Below, in pieces: positions 1 through 10,122 of a DNA stretch of 64,000 nucleotides. Each line of letters begins with the position of its first letter. The stretch's first letter is position 1. This DNA is from Luteimonas viscosa (GTDB lineage: Bacteria; Pseudomonadota; Gammaproteobacteria; Xanthomonadales; Xanthomonadaceae). Both the position numbers and the translations under genes were made by a program. The stretch spans positions 1,343,248-1,407,247 of the forward strand of contig NZ_VTFT01000001.1 in assembly GCF_008244685.1 (NCBI RefSeq), in the 5' to 3' direction. Below the pieces are notes generated by a model. That model had not been told where the DNA came from. It was given only the letters and a program-made list of their open reading frames with translations, and did not search any database.

Positions 1-2
1 TC

Positions 3-2036
3 GACAAGTTCGAACGCGGCAACGTCAACAACGTGTTGCGCAGCGTGCCGGGCGTGTACACGCGCGAGGAGACCGGCGAAGGCGTGTTCCCGCGGATCAG
101 CATCCGCGCCTCGTCGTCGGGTCGCAGCGACCGGATTTCGGTACTCGAGGACGGCGTGCCGGCGGCGATGGCGCCGTACGCCAATACCTCCGCCTACTAC
201 TTCCCCAACATCGGCCGCATGAACAGCGTGGAAGTGCTGAAGGGGCCGGAAATCCTGCTGCACGGGCCGCACACCACTTCGGGCGTGGTCAACCTGCTGT
301 CGACGCCGATCCCCGAGGACGCCGCCGGCAGCCTGAAGGCGGAGATCGCCTCGTTCGACACCCGCAGGCTGCATGCGCACTATGGCGCCACCGCAGGCCA
401 GTGGGGTTTCCTGCTGGAGACCTACCAGAGCGATGGCGACGGCTTCCACCAGATCGACCGCTCCGACCTCGGCGCCGGCCACGACATCGACGAGTACGTC
501 GGCAAGCTGCGCTGGAGCAGCGCGCCGGGCGCCACGTACTCGCAGCAGATCGACCTGAAGCTCGCTTACGGCGAAGAGACCGCACGCGTCAGCTACCTGG
601 GCCTGACCGACGCCGACTTCCGCGAGGACCCGGACCGCCGCTACGGACTGAGCGAACTCGAACGCATGGACCGCGGCCGCAAGTCGGCCAGCCTCCAGCA
701 CCAGATCGGCTTCAGCGAGAGCACGTGGCTCACGACCACCGCTTACCTGGTCGACACCTACCGCTATTACGACCGCCTCAACCAGATCAACGGCATCGGG
801 CTCGGCGGCGTCACCGGCATCGTCAATACCGGCGGGACGGACGCGGACCTCGTCCAGGGCATCCTCGACGGCACCGCCGATACCACGCACGCCAACGGCG
901 TGCGCTACGGCCACAACCACCAGGCGTTCGAATCCAGGGGGCTGAAGGTGGAACTCGAGCACGCCTTCGCCACCGGCAACGTGCAGCACACCCTGATCGC
1001 GGGCACCCGCTATCACGAAGACACCACCAGGAACGCCGACAAGGGGCGTTCCAACAGCTACTACCAGCAGGTCAACGGCGACCTCGTGTACCAGGGCACG
1101 GATCTCGTCACTCCGCAGCGCGGCGATGCCGAGGCGTGGTCGGCGTGGGTCGCCGACCGCATCCAGCTCGGCGACTGGAGCCTGCTGCCGATCGTGCGCC
1201 ACGAACGCATCCGCACCCGGGCCAATCTGGCCACCGATGCCACCCCGGCACAGATCGCCGCACGCAGGGCCAACAGCATCGACAAGACCACGGCCGGCTT
1301 CGGCGCCAACTACGCGGTCAATGCCGAGTGGACGCTGCTGGCTGGCGTGCACCAGGGCTTCGCACCTCCGGGCAACGGTTCGGCGCAGGGTACCCGCGGC
1401 GAGGAAAGCACCAATGTCGAGGGCGGCGTACGCTACCGCAACGGCCGCTTCGGGATGGACGCGATCGGCTTCCTGACCGACTACAAGAACGCGATGCGCA
1501 CCTGCCTCGTCGCCAACCCCTGCTCCGGCGGCGTTGTGGACGGCAGCGAGCAGACCGGCGCGAAGGAAGTCCATGGCCTCGAACTCGGCCTGTTCGCGGA
1601 GCTGTATTCCACCGGCGCGATCAGCGTACCGCTGCGCCTGGCCTACACCTGGACCGACGGCGAATACACCCGTGACTCGGACACCGGCAGCGTGCTCGAC
1701 GGCGATGTGATCGAGTACACGCCCAGGCAGATCGGCCAGGTGCAGCTCGGCGTCGAAGGCGGAGGGGGCTGGAATGCCTACGCCGCGCTCAGCTATTCCG
1801 ACGGTGCGTACACCAGCAATACCGCGGGACGCGCCGGCGTGGACGACACCTACCTGCGCACCGAAAGCCTGTTCACCGTGGACCTAGCCGCGACGTATCC
1901 GCTGTCGCCGACCGCCGAGGTATATGCACGCATCGACAACGTGCTTGACGAACGCAGCATCACCCACCGCGGGGCCGATGGTGCGCGCGGCAATGCACCG
2001 CGCGGTTACGCAGTGGGTCTGCGGCTGGACTTCTGA
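3..2036 (+). CDS. TonB-dependent outer-membrane receptor, FecA-like (5' end outside window)
   Basis: The frame is open to the left edge, so the signal peptide, TonB box and start of the plug lie outside the window. What remains begins inside the plug domain: the segment DKFERGNVNNVLRSVPGVY is typical, followed by the conserved RISIR and VEVLKGPEILLHGP stretches. A long 22-strand-barrel-type region follows and ends in an aromatic residue (GLRLDF), the usual outer-membrane insertion signal. Family role: TonB/ExbBD-energised uptake of ferric chelates (ferric dicitrate type) or other scarce nutrients across the outer membrane. The plug resembles FecA more than the CirA/BtuB types, but the substrate cannot be read from sequence. 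A hairpin terminator lies 45 bp downstream. The sigma/FecR operon 3 kb away could be related, but argD separates them. Confidence 0.85.
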   Translation, partial: DKFERGNVNNVLRSVPGVYTREETGEGVFPRISIRASSSGRSDRISVLEDGVPAAMAPYANTSAYYFPNIGRMNSVEVLKGPEILLHGPHTTSGVVNLLSTPIPEDAAGSLKAEIASFDTRRLHAHYGATAGQWGFLLETYQSDGDGFHQIDRSDLGAGHDIDEYVGKLRWSSAPGATYSQQIDLKLAYGEETARVSYLGLTDADFREDPDRRYGLSELERMDRGRKSASLQHQIGFSESTWLTTTAYLVDTYRYYDRLNQINGIGLGGVTGIVNTGGTDADLVQGILDGTADTTHANGVRYGHNHQAFESRGLKVELEHAFATGNVQHTLIAGTRYHEDTTRNADKGRSNSYYQQVNGDLVYQGTDLVTPQRGDAEAWSAWVADRIQLGDWSLLPIVRHERIRTRANLATDATPAQIAARRANSIDKTTAGFGANYAVNAEWTLLAGVHQGFAPPGNGSAQGTRGEESTNVEGGVRYRNGRFGMDAIGFLTDYKNAMRTCLVANPCSGGVVDGSEQTGAKEVHGLELGLFAELYSTGAISVPLRLAYTWTDGEYTRDSDTGSVLDGDVIEYTPRQIGQVQLGVEGGGGWNAYAALSYSDGAYTSNTAGRAGVDDTYLRTESLFTVDLAATYPLSPTAEVYARIDNVLDERSITHRGADGARGNAPRGYAVGLRLDF

Positions 2037-2080
2037 GCCCGTCCATCCGGCCTGCCGCCTGGCGGCCTAGCCTGTCTCCA

Positions 2081-2108
2081 GCCCCGGCGCGTTGGCGCAC
2101 GCCGGGGC
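2081..2108. terminator. GC-rich hairpin between convergent genes
   Basis: A perfect 9-bp stem (GCCCCGGCG with CGCCGGGGC) and a 10-nt loop, followed on the plus strand by GTTT. It lies between the convergent receptor gene and argD, so it probably ends transcription from the left. The T-run is weak, so it is not a strong intrinsic terminator by sequence. Confidence 0.55.
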
Positions 2109-2186
2109 GTTTGCGTCGCCACGTCTGGGGGAACGAGTCCGGAGTCAGGAGGCCGTCACGGACTTCGCGCCGCCTGGTGTCGAACT

Positions 2187-3407
<1,221 letters not shown>

Positions 3408-3502
3408 GGCACGGGGATCGGATCGGCGGGAGCGCCATTGTGCGCATGCGGGGCGCCGATCGCACGCCCCGCCCGCGACGCTACCGCGGGCGGGGCAGGA
3501 CC

Positions 3503-4171
3503 TCAGTTCGCGAGCAGCGCCATGTTCCCCGCCGGCAACCGGTCGCCATCGCCACCCGCCCGTGCAAGCCGTGCATGGCGCACGGCATCGTGGCGGCGAC
3601 CGTCCGCCCTGGCGACCAGCGCGGCGGCGAAGTGCATCGCCGCATCGCCTGGCCGCAGCGCCAGCGCCCGGGCGATCTCCTCACTGCCCTCCCTGCCGTC
3701 GAGCAGGACGCGCAATGCCGCCGCGTCCACCTCGCCGAACCCGGGCATGTCGTAACCCTGCAGCCGCACCACGTCCTCGAACGTTTCGCGCAGGTAACCC
3801 GCATCGAACAACGCGAGCGCCCTCGCGTCGTCGTCGCCTGCGGTGGCGACGCGCGCATCCAGTGCCCGCGCCAGCGCGCGGGCGATCCCGCCATCGCGGC
3901 TGGCGTACATCGCGGCGCGGCGCAGGGTTTCCATGCGCGCAATCACCGGGGTCTGTGGCGTGAGCAGGGCCTGGGTGCCTTCGACGAGTCGCGTGCGGTC
4001 GTAGCCGGCCAGGGGCTGGTTCCAGCGGTCGCCGCCCCAGGGCAGCGACGGCGCGCCTGCCGTGTCGAAGGGGTCGCACAGCAGGGGCGGGCCGGCGAAC
4101 GCGGGGGCGGTGAGCAGCAGGGCCGACAGGCCCATGCGGCGCAACCGGCTGGCGATGGTGCGATGGTCCAT
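3503..4171 (-). CDS. Exported protein of unknown function, third gene of a sigma/FecR operon
   Basis: I do not recognise the family. The start at 4171 is chosen over an upstream one at 4249 because it has a good GGAGA ribosome site 7 nt away and opens directly into a signal peptide (RRMGLSALLLTAPAFA, cleavage near residue 26), giving 222 aa. The mature part is Ala/Arg-rich and predicted helical, with a closing segment (ALRPGDAAMHFAAALVARADG) that looks like one degenerate TPR-type helix pair. It lies 74 bp after the FecR-like gene and is probably co-transcribed with it and the sigma factor, which suggests a periplasmic partner or target of that regulon. That link is inference. Confidence 0.6.
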   Translation of the reverse strand: MDHRTIASRLRRMGLSALLLTAPAFAGPPLLCDPFDTAGAPSLPWGGDRWNQPLAGYDRTRLVEGTQALLTPQTPVIARMETLRRAAMYASRDGGIARALARALDARVATAGDDDARALALFDAGYLRETFEDVVRLQGYDMPGFGEVDAAALRVLLDGREGSEEIARALALRPGDAAMHFAAALVARADGRRHDAVRHARLARAGGDGDRLPAGNMALLAN

Positions 4172-4245
4172 GGTCGTTCTCCGTTCGATGCGCGGATTGC
4201 GCCATGGCAGGACGCCACCGCGGCGCGAGGCGTTAACCGCCGCGC

Positions 4246-5343
4246 TCACCGTCGATCCTCGCGCAGCAGGATCCGGGCGTCATCGCGCGCGGCGAACGCA
4301 TCCGGCCACTGCATCCACCAGCGCTTGATCCGCGGATACGGCAGCGCGTCCCACCATGGCGACAGCGCGTGTGCGCCACGCTCGCGCAGCGCGGCGCGGG
4401 TGACCCGCGCATCCGCCGGCATGATCGCCTGCGCGCGCTCGTAGAGGGGGCCTTCGGCCAAGGCCGGATAGGCATGCAGCAGCGCCACCAGGCTGATCGC
4501 ATCCTGCGCGCGGGACTCGGCCAGCAGCGCGCGCATCGCCACACCCCCGGGATCGGCGTCGCGACCCTGCGCATCCAGCGTGCGCAATGCGGACAGGAAA
4601 CCGTCGCTGGCGCCGAGGTCGTACGGGATGCCCGGCTCGCCGCCTTCGCCGAAGTCCACGCGCGTGCCCTGCGGCACCAGCACTTCGCGCCAGCGGCTGT
4701 CCACCTGCACCCAGCCGCTGCGCACGGTCAGCGATCCACGTCCCCCGCCATCGGCGCGCAATACGAATTCGCAGCCGAGGTCGAACACGTCGCCGGCCGG
4801 CGTGGACACGCCGAAGGCGCCGGGCGGCGCCCACACTCGGGCCCAGAGCGTGCCCTGCTGCAACTGCGTGCGATGGCGGCCGCTGCGGGTCTCGACCAGC
4901 CGGAACCGCGAGCGGGGGCCGACGACGACCTCGCCGATGCGCGCCGCGCGCAGGCGCACCGTGGCATCGCCGGTTTCGAGCAGCGCGCGCGGTGGCAGCG
5001 CGTCGAGCGAAGCCACCATGGCCCCGTCGATGCGCACGTGGCCTTCCAGCCCGGCCACCTGCCACGCGCGCGCTTCCGGCCAGGCCATGCGATGCGCATG
5101 CCAGCCGTACAGGCCCGCGGCGGCGAGCGCCAGCGCCGCCGCAACGGCGTACGCGCCCCGCCGCCGCGACCCACGCTTGCGAAGGCGCGGAACCGGCACC
5201 GCCACCTCCGCGCCACGGCGGGCGCTGTCCTGCCAGCGCAGTGGCGCCAGCAGGCGTTCGAGCCCGGCGACATCGGCATCGGGTTCGCCGCTGCGGTCCC
5301 AGAGGTACTCGCCGTCGCGTGCGTGCTCGAACGGAGGCTTCAT
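4246..5343 (-). CDS. FecR-domain transmembrane anti-sigma regulator
   Basis: 365 aa. The N-terminal cytoplasmic part (EYLWDRSGEPDADVAGLERLL, about residues 12-33) matches the sigma-binding region of xanthomonad FecR-family proteins. One transmembrane helix follows at about residues 63-81, then a periplasmic FecR domain with the LQQGTLWARV and VSTPAGDVFDLGCEF stretches (about 150-210). Family role: holds an ECF sigma factor at the inner membrane and releases it on a periplasmic or outer-membrane signal. The start codon overlaps the stop of the sigma gene by 4 nt (ATGA), showing translational coupling and making the cognate pair clear. Confidence 0.82.
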   Translation of the reverse strand: MKPPFEHARDGEYLWDRSGEPDADVAGLERLLAPLRWQDSARRGAEVAVPVPRLRKRGSRRRGAYAVAAALALAAAGLYGWHAHRMAWPEARAWQVAGLEGHVRIDGAMVASLDALPPRALLETGDATVRLRAARIGEVVVGPRSRFRLVETRSGRHRTQLQQGTLWARVWAPPGAFGVSTPAGDVFDLGCEFVLRADGGGRGSLTVRSGWVQVDSRWREVLVPQGTRVDFGEGGEPGIPYDLGASDGFLSALRTLDAQGRDADPGGVAMRALLAESRAQDAISLVALLHAYPALAEGPLYERAQAIMPADARVTRAALRERGAHALSPWWDALPYPRIKRWWMQWPDAFAARDDARILLREDRR

Positions 5344-5885
5344 GCGCTCTCTCCTTGCGTTGCCATCGACAGCGCCTCGCGCAGCATCGTCATGCCGCGA
5401 TGCAGGTTCACGCGCACGCTGCCCGGCGTCAGCCCGGTGCGTTGCGAAATCTCCGGCCCGCTCAACCCCTCCACCAGCCGCAGCATCAACATCTCGCGAT
5501 ACGCCTCCGGCAAGGCGCGGATCGCCTCCAGCGCGCGCGCCGCATCCAGCCGGACGCCGGCCTCGTCGCCGCTGCCGACGCGTTCGAGCGCGTCTTCGCC
5601 TTCGACCACCGGACCGGCGCGGCGATGCCTGTCGATCGCGGCACGCCGCGCGATGCTGACGATCCAGCCCGGGAACGCGGCATCCTCGCGCAACTCGGGC
5701 AACCGCCTGAGCGCGGTCTCGAAGACGTCCTGGGTCAGGTCGTCGGCGTCGAACCGGGGGACGCGGCCGAGCAGCACGCCATGGACCACGGGCGCGAAGC
5801 GGCGGAACAGGCGGTCCAGCGCACCCGCGTCGCCCCTGCGCGCTGCGGCGACCGTCGCGGCCGTGCTGTCATCGGGTTCGGCCAC
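5340..5885 (-). CDS. ECF-family RNA polymerase sigma factor
   Basis: 181 aa with both ECF domains: region 2 (LDRLFRRFAPVVHGVLL ... DDLTQDVFETALRRL ... IARRAAIDRHRR, about residues 23-90) and region 4 (ALPEAYREMLMLRLVEGLSGPEI ... VNLHRGMTMLREAL, about 120-172). The start is GTG, supported by GAGGA about 6 nt upstream. It is coupled to the FecR-type anti-sigma gene by a 4-nt overlap, so its activity is probably set by that membrane protein. Target promoters are unknown; the operon itself is a likely target. It is separate from, and different in type to, the second sigma gene near 49 kb. Confidence 0.88.
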   Translation of the reverse strand: MAEPDDSTAATVAAARRGDAGALDRLFRRFAPVVHGVLLGRVPRFDADDLTQDVFETALRRLPELREDAAFPGWIVSIARRAAIDRHRRAGPVVEGEDALERVGSGDEAGVRLDAARALEAIRALPEAYREMLMLRLVEGLSGPEISQRTGLTPGSVRVNLHRGMTMLREALSMATQGESA

Positions 5886-5947
5886 GCGTTCCTCGCAACG
5901 GGTTCCACGGACAGGACGTGCCGGTGGCGCGTGGTGTTAACCCGGTT

Positions 5948-6385
5948 TCACCAGGAGCCGGTGTTCGGCATCGACGCCCAGGGCTCGGCCGGCGGCAGCG
6001 CAGGGCCCTTCTGCAGGAGTTCGATCGAGATCAGGTCCGGCGTGCGCACGAAGGCCATGCGGCCGTCGCGCGGCGGGCGGTTGATGGTGACGCCCATCGA
6101 CTGCAGGTGCGCGCACAGCGCGTAGATGTCGTCGACGGCGAAGGCGAGGTGGCCGAAATTGCGCGCGCTGCCGTAGTCTTCGGGCGGCGAACCGTCGGCC
6201 GGCGGCCAGTTGTAGGTCAGCTCGATCTCGGCCTCGGGGTTGTCCGGCGCGCCGAAGTAGACCAGGGTGTAGCGACCGGCGTCGTTGTCCATGCGCCGGG
6301 TCTGGCGCAGGCCGAGGCCTTCGGTGAAGAACCGGCTGGTGGTCTCGAGGTCGTGGACGCGGATCATCGCGTGCAGGTATTTCAT
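5948..6385 (-). CDS. gloA: Lactoylglutathione lyase (glyoxalase I)
   Basis: 145 aa, normal for bacterial GloA. All four metal ligands of the family can be placed: His5, Glu55 (IELTYNW), His79 (FGHLAF) and Glu122 (ISIEL). The reaction is isomerisation of the methylglyoxal-glutathione hemithioacetal to S-lactoylglutathione in methylglyoxal detoxification, in the cytoplasm. The ATG at 6385 has a strong GGAGG seven nucleotides upstream; a much longer open frame continues upstream but is not needed. It follows the SDR gene by about 110 bp on the same strand and may share its transcript. Confidence 0.88.
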   Translation of the reverse strand: MKYLHAMIRVHDLETTSRFFTEGLGLRQTRRMDNDAGRYTLVYFGAPDNPEAEIELTYNWPPADGSPPEDYGSARNFGHLAFAVDDIYALCAHLQSMGVTINRPPRDGRMAFVRTPDLISIELLQKGPALPPAEPWASMPNTGSW

Positions 6386-6495
6386 GTCGTTGCCTCCGGG
6401 AAGATCGGCCACGATGCACGCGTCCATCCCGGAACGCCACCGGCGACGCGCGGGATGTGGCCTCGAACGGGATCGGCAGCGCGTGGTCCCCGCCG

Positions 6496-7314
6496 CTAGT
6501 CCAGGAAGAGGTCGGGCAGCAGCGGTTGCGACGGATCGAGGACATAGCGCGACAGATCGGTGACACCGGCCCCGGCGAGCACCTCGTCGTCGATCAGGAA
6601 GTTGCCTGTGAACCCCGCCGCAGGCCGGCACAGGATGGCGTGCGCCGCGTCGGCCATGATCTCCGGGGAACGGCCATTGCCCGGCTCGACGCCCGGGATC
6701 ATGTTCAGCGCGTCGGTCGCGATCAGGGTGCGCGGCCACAGCGCGTTGATCGCGATGCGACGTTCGCGGAACTCCTCGGCCAGGCCCAGCGTGACCAGGC
6801 TCATGCCCGTCTTCGCCAGGGTGTAGCCGGTATGCGGCCCCCACCACTTCGGGTCGAGAGACGGCGGCGGGCACAGCGTGAGGACGTGCGGGTCCGGCGC
6901 CTGCAGCAGCTGCGGCAGGCAGGCCTGCGCACAGAGGAAGGTGCCGCGCGCGTTGACCTGCTGCATCAGGTCGAAGCGCTTCATCGGCGTGTCCAGCGTG
7001 CCGCGCAGCCAGATGGCGCTGGCGTTGTTGACCAGGATGTCGAGTCCGCCGAACGCGGCGACGGTCTTCGCCACCGCCTCCCTCACCTCGGCCTCCTCGC
7101 GGATGTCGCACTTCAGCGCCAGCGCGCGGCCGCCCGCCTCCTCGACCGCTGCCGCAGCGGTATGGATCGTGCCGGGCAGCTTCGGGTTCGGCACGTCGGA
7201 CTTGGCCGCGATCGCGACGTTGGCACCGTCGCGCGCCGCGCGCAGCGCGATCGCCAGGCCGATGCCGCGCGAGGCGCCGGTGATGAACAGGGTCTTGCCG
7301 GTCAGAGCAGGCAT
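6496..7314 (-). CDS. Short-chain dehydrogenase/reductase (HSDL2-like)
   Basis: 272 aa classical SDR: NAD(P) motif TGASRGIG at residues 12-19, NNAS in the fourth strand, and catalytic Tyr-x3-Lys in GYTLAKTG. The sequence around DPKWWGPHTGYTLAK and the overall length match the HSDL2-like group rather than FabG. The substrate is unknown; related proteins act on fatty-acid or sterol-like carbonyls. The ATG abuts a palindromic repeat and no Shine-Dalgarno is visible, which is odd. It lies between glyoxalase I and the RIO-like kinase on the same strand. Confidence 0.82.
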   Translation of the reverse strand: MPALTGKTLFITGASRGIGLAIALRAARDGANVAIAAKSDVPNPKLPGTIHTAAAAVEEAGGRALALKCDIREEAEVREAVAKTVAAFGGLDILVNNASAIWLRGTLDTPMKRFDLMQQVNARGTFLCAQACLPQLLQAPDPHVLTLCPPPSLDPKWWGPHTGYTLAKTGMSLVTLGLAEEFRERRIAINALWPRTLIATDALNMIPGVEPGNGRSPEIMADAAHAILCRPAAGFTGNFLIDDEVLAGAGVTDLSRYVLDPSQPLLPDLFLD

Positions 7315-7395
7315 TGGGGATTCGGAATTCGGGATTCGGGGAGCCTACTCCACCTGCCCGCCCTTCGAATCCCCAATCCCGAATCCCCAATCCCC
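7315..7395. repeat. Palindromic dispersed repeat (GGGATTCGG family)
   Basis: The left arm is made of GGGATTCGG-type units (7316-7342) and the right arm of their complements CGAATCCCCAATCCC... (7366-7395), about 24 bp apart, so the RNA can fold into a long hairpin. It fills the gap between the SDR start codon and the stop of the kinase-like gene. Related units occur beside leuC/leuD (25887-25966) and just upstream of waaA (37219-37242). This is the pattern of a REP-type element. Confidence 0.75.
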
Positions 7396-7399
7396 GCGT

Positions 7400-8062
7400 T
7401 CAAGGCTTCGGCCCCTGCCCCTCGTTGTCCTCCCACTTCAGCAGCCGCCGGGTCACGAACCGGTACACCGGCTTGCCGGTACGGAACCACAGGTCGCGCA
7501 CCCAGGAGTTGCGCCTGAGCACGCGCTTCTCCACCGGGGTGAGCGACTCGCGGCAGTACATGCGCTTGTGCTTGAGCAGGTGGCGCAGATCCTCGCGGAA
7601 CAGCAGGCGCATCCAGCGCGAGCGCGGGTCGCCGCGGGCGGCGAGCTGGAAATCGATGATCGCCGGCCGGCCGTCCTCCAGGACCAGCCAGTTGGCCTCC
7701 TTGGCCAGGTCGTTGTGGGCCACGCCGCGCCGGTGCAGGGCCTGCAGCAGGCGCCGGGCGGCACGGAAGTAGGCGACGTCGCCGCGCGGCGGCCGCTGGT
7801 ACATCGCCGCGCCGGCCATGAAGCTGCGGTCGAGCCGGCGCCCGTCCCAGGCCAGCAGTTGCGGCACGTCGGCCAGGCCGGCCACCCGCTGCAGTGCCCG
7901 CGCCTCGCGCCGCGCCAGCCACCAGGCCGGCAGCCGCAGCCAGGCCGGCACGTGGGCGAGGTCGCGACGCACGAATTCGCCCCCGGCCCCGCGCATCAGC
8001 GAGATCCGGCCGAAGCTGTCGGCCTTGAGCGCATGGGTCTCGATGGCGGCGTCGCGGTCCAT
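7400..8062 (-). CDS. RIO-like small protein kinase / phosphotransferase
   Basis: 220 aa. Kinase-fold catalytic residues are visible: H116-N117-D118 with Lys121 and Asn124 (HNDLAKEANWLV), and Asp137 in AIIDFQLA standing for the DFG aspartate. This is the compact RIO/Bud32-type arrangement rather than a eukaryotic-like Hanks kinase; the glycine-rich loop is not obvious. Proteins of this kind in xanthomonads are annotated as putative serine/threonine kinases. The basic C-terminus (RFVTRRLLKWEDNE) is unusual. Substrate unknown. It is divergent from the DedA-PAP2 gene across a 47-bp gap. Confidence 0.68.
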   Translation of the reverse strand: MDRDAAIETHALKADSFGRISLMRGAGGEFVRRDLAHVPAWLRLPAWWLARREARALQRVAGLADVPQLLAWDGRRLDRSFMAGAAMYQRPPRGDVAYFRAARRLLQALHRRGVAHNDLAKEANWLVLEDGRPAIIDFQLAARGDPRSRWMRLLFREDLRHLLKHKRMYCRESLTPVEKRVLRRNSWVRDLWFRTGKPVYRFVTRRLLKWEDNEGQGPKP

Positions 8063-8109
8063 GACGCCAGTGTAGGCGAGCGCTCAGCGACGGCTGCCAT
8101 AATTCGCGG

Positions 8110-10122
8110 ATGGACTCCGGCTGGTTCGACGCCACGCTCGCCTGGATCAGCGCACACCCGGTCGCCGCCGGCGGCCTGATCTTCCTCATCGCGCTCTGCG
8201 ACGCGATCATCGTGCTCGGCATCGTGGTGCCGGCGCTGCCGCTGCTGTTCGCGATCGGCGCGCTGATCGGCCTGGGCCACATCGATGGCACCTATGCGGT
8301 CACGTGCGCGGCGCTCGGCGCGTTCCTCGGCGATGGCATCGGCTACTGGGTCGGCCACCGCTGGGGGCCGCAGTTGCGCGAGCACTGGCCGTTCCGCCGC
8401 TACCCGCAACTGCTCGACCGCGGCGAGCTGGTGTTCCGCCGGCACGGCGCGAAGAGCATCCTGATCGCACGCTTCGTCGGCGCGATCCGGGCCTTCGTGC
8501 CGGCGATCGCGGGCATGCTGCGGATGCCGCTGCGGCGCTACGTGCCGATGAGCCTGCTGGCCTGTTTCCTGTGGGCCGGGATCTTCCTCGCGCCGGGCTG
8601 GATCTTCGGTGCCTCCTACGACGCCGTCGCGGCGGTGGCGGACCGGCTGGTGCTGGTGTTCGCCGGGCTGTTGCTGGTGCTCGCGCTGGCCTGGGCCGGG
8701 GTGGTGTACAGCTACCGCTGGTTCGACCGTCATGCCAACGACCTGCTCGCGCGCGCCCTGCGCTGGACCCGGGCGCACCCGCGCCTGGGCCGCTACGCCG
8801 CGGCGCTGATCGACCCCAACCGCCCCGAGTCTGCCTCGCTGGCGATCCTGGCCGCCTGTCTGCTCGCGATCGGCTGGGCCTGGTTCGCGCTGATGGGCAC
8901 GGTATGGATGCGCGGCGAGCCGCTGGCGCTGGACCTGACCGTGTTCCAGGCCATGTACGAACTGCGCAACCCGCTGGCCGACCGGCTGATGGCGGGACTG
9001 GCCTCGATCGGCGACTGGGAGGTGCTGCTGCCGGCGTCGACGCTGGCGCTGGGCTGGCTGCTGTGGCGGCGCCGCTGGATCGCCGCCGCACACTGGGTGG
9101 CCGCACTGACCTTCGGGCTGGTGTTGACCACCGGGCTGGCGAAGCTGATCGACATGCCGCTGCCGCCCACGGCCCACAGCGGCTTCGGCTTCCCGTCGGT
9201 GTCGGTGACGATGGTCACCGTCACCTTCGGCTTCTTCGCGGTGCTGATCGCGCGCGAGCTGCCGGGGCGCTCGCGGGTGTGGCCCTACATGGTCGCCGGC
9301 CTGGTCGGCGCGCTGCTCGGATTCGCCCGCCTGTACCTGGGCGCGCACTGGCTCAGCGACGTGGTCGGCGGGATGCTGCTGGGCATCGTCTGGCTGCTGG
9401 TGCTCGGCATCGCCTACCGCCGGCATGTGGCGCGCTCGTTCTGGATGCGGCCGCTGGCGGCGATCTTCTACTTCACGTTCGCGATCGCGGCGATCTGGCA
9501 CGCGCCGAAGGCCGTCGACCCGCTGCTGCAGCGGTTCAGCGCCCCCGAACCGGCGATGGTCCTCGATCGCGAGACCTGGTGGAACGACGACTGGGCGCGG
9601 CTGCCCGCGCAGCGCCGCGAGCGCGACGCCAGCCGGCGCTGGGCGCTGGAGGTCCAGGTCGCCGGCGAGCTGGCACCACTGCAGGGCCACCTGCGCACCC
9701 TGGGCTGGAGAACGCAGGCGCAGGCCGACTGGACCGCGACCCTCGGCCTGCTCGACGACGACATGCCCCCCGGGATGCAGCCGGTATTGCCGGCCACGCT
9801 GGGCTCGGAGGCCGAATCCCTGCTGCTGCGCCGCCCGGCCGCGGATGGCCGCGTCCACGCGCTGCGGCTGTGGCGCGCGCCGGCACGACTGGCCGACGGT
9901 ACGCCCCTGTGGATCGGCGCCACCCAGACCCTGGCGTTCGAACGTCCGCTGTACGGCCTGTTCGGCATCTGGCTGCCGGTGACCGACGACGGTGCCGCCT
10001 ATGTCGAACTGCGCCGGGCGCTGACCGGATTCCCGGTGCGCGAGGCCCCGCATCCCCACTCCGGCGCCCCGGTGCTGCGGGTGCGGACCGACCCCGTCGC
10101 CCGGTCAGGACAGCAGCGCTAG
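8110..10122 (+). CDS. DedA - PAP2 - LssY-C fusion membrane protein with degenerate phosphatase motifs
   Basis: 670 aa. Residues 1-200 form a DedA (SNARE-associated) domain, with GDGIGYWVGHRWG and RFVGAIRAFVPAIAGMLRM as hallmarks. Residues about 245-440 form a PAP2-type membrane domain of several transmembrane helices. Residues about 455-660 form an LssY-type C-terminal domain. DedA proteins flip or transport lipids (including undecaprenyl phosphate), and PAP2 domains dephosphorylate lipid pyrophosphates. Motif C3 is intact (R407, H413, D417), but the C2 motif reads Pro-Ser-Val-Ser where PSGH is expected, and C1 has Pro352 in place of Arg. Two of three active-site motifs are therefore altered and phosphatase activity is doubtful. 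The stop overlaps the end of the opposing Lon-N gene by 18 bp. Confidence 0.85.
   Translation: MDSGWFDATLAWISAHPVAAGGLIFLIALCDAIIVLGIVVPALPLLFAIGALIGLGHIDGTYAVTCAALGAFLGDGIGYWVGHRWGPQLREHWPFRRYPQLLDRGELVFRRHGAKSILIARFVGAIRAFVPAIAGMLRMPLRRYVPMSLLACFLWAGIFLAPGWIFGASYDAVAAVADRLVLVFAGLLLVLALAWAGVVYSYRWFDRHANDLLARALRWTRAHPRLGRYAAALIDPNRPESASLAILAACLLAIGWAWFALMGTVWMRGEPLALDLTVFQAMYELRNPLADRLMAGLASIGDWEVLLPASTLALGWLLWRRRWIAAAHWVAALTFGLVLTTGLAKLIDMPLPPTAHSGFGFPSVSVTMVTVTFGFFAVLIARELPGRSRVWPYMVAGLVGALLGFARLYLGAHWLSDVVGGMLLGIVWLLVLGIAYRRHVARSFWMRPLAAIFYFTFAIAAIWHAPKAVDPLLQRFSAPEPAMVLDRETWWNDDWARLPAQRRERDASRRWALEVQVAGELAPLQGHLRTLGWRTQAQADWTATLGLLDDDMPPGMQPVLPATLGSEAESLLLRRPAADGRVHALRLWRAPARLADGTPLWIGATQTLAFERPLYGLFGIWLPVTDDGAAYVELRRALTGFPVREAPHPHSGAPVLRVRTDPVARSGQQR

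Noticed and set aside
5941-7390. A single 480-codon gene covering glyoxalase I and upstream sequence.
   Set aside because: Glyoxalase I has its own strong Shine-Dalgarno and full-length start at 6385; the upstream part is antisense/out-of-frame to the SDR gene.
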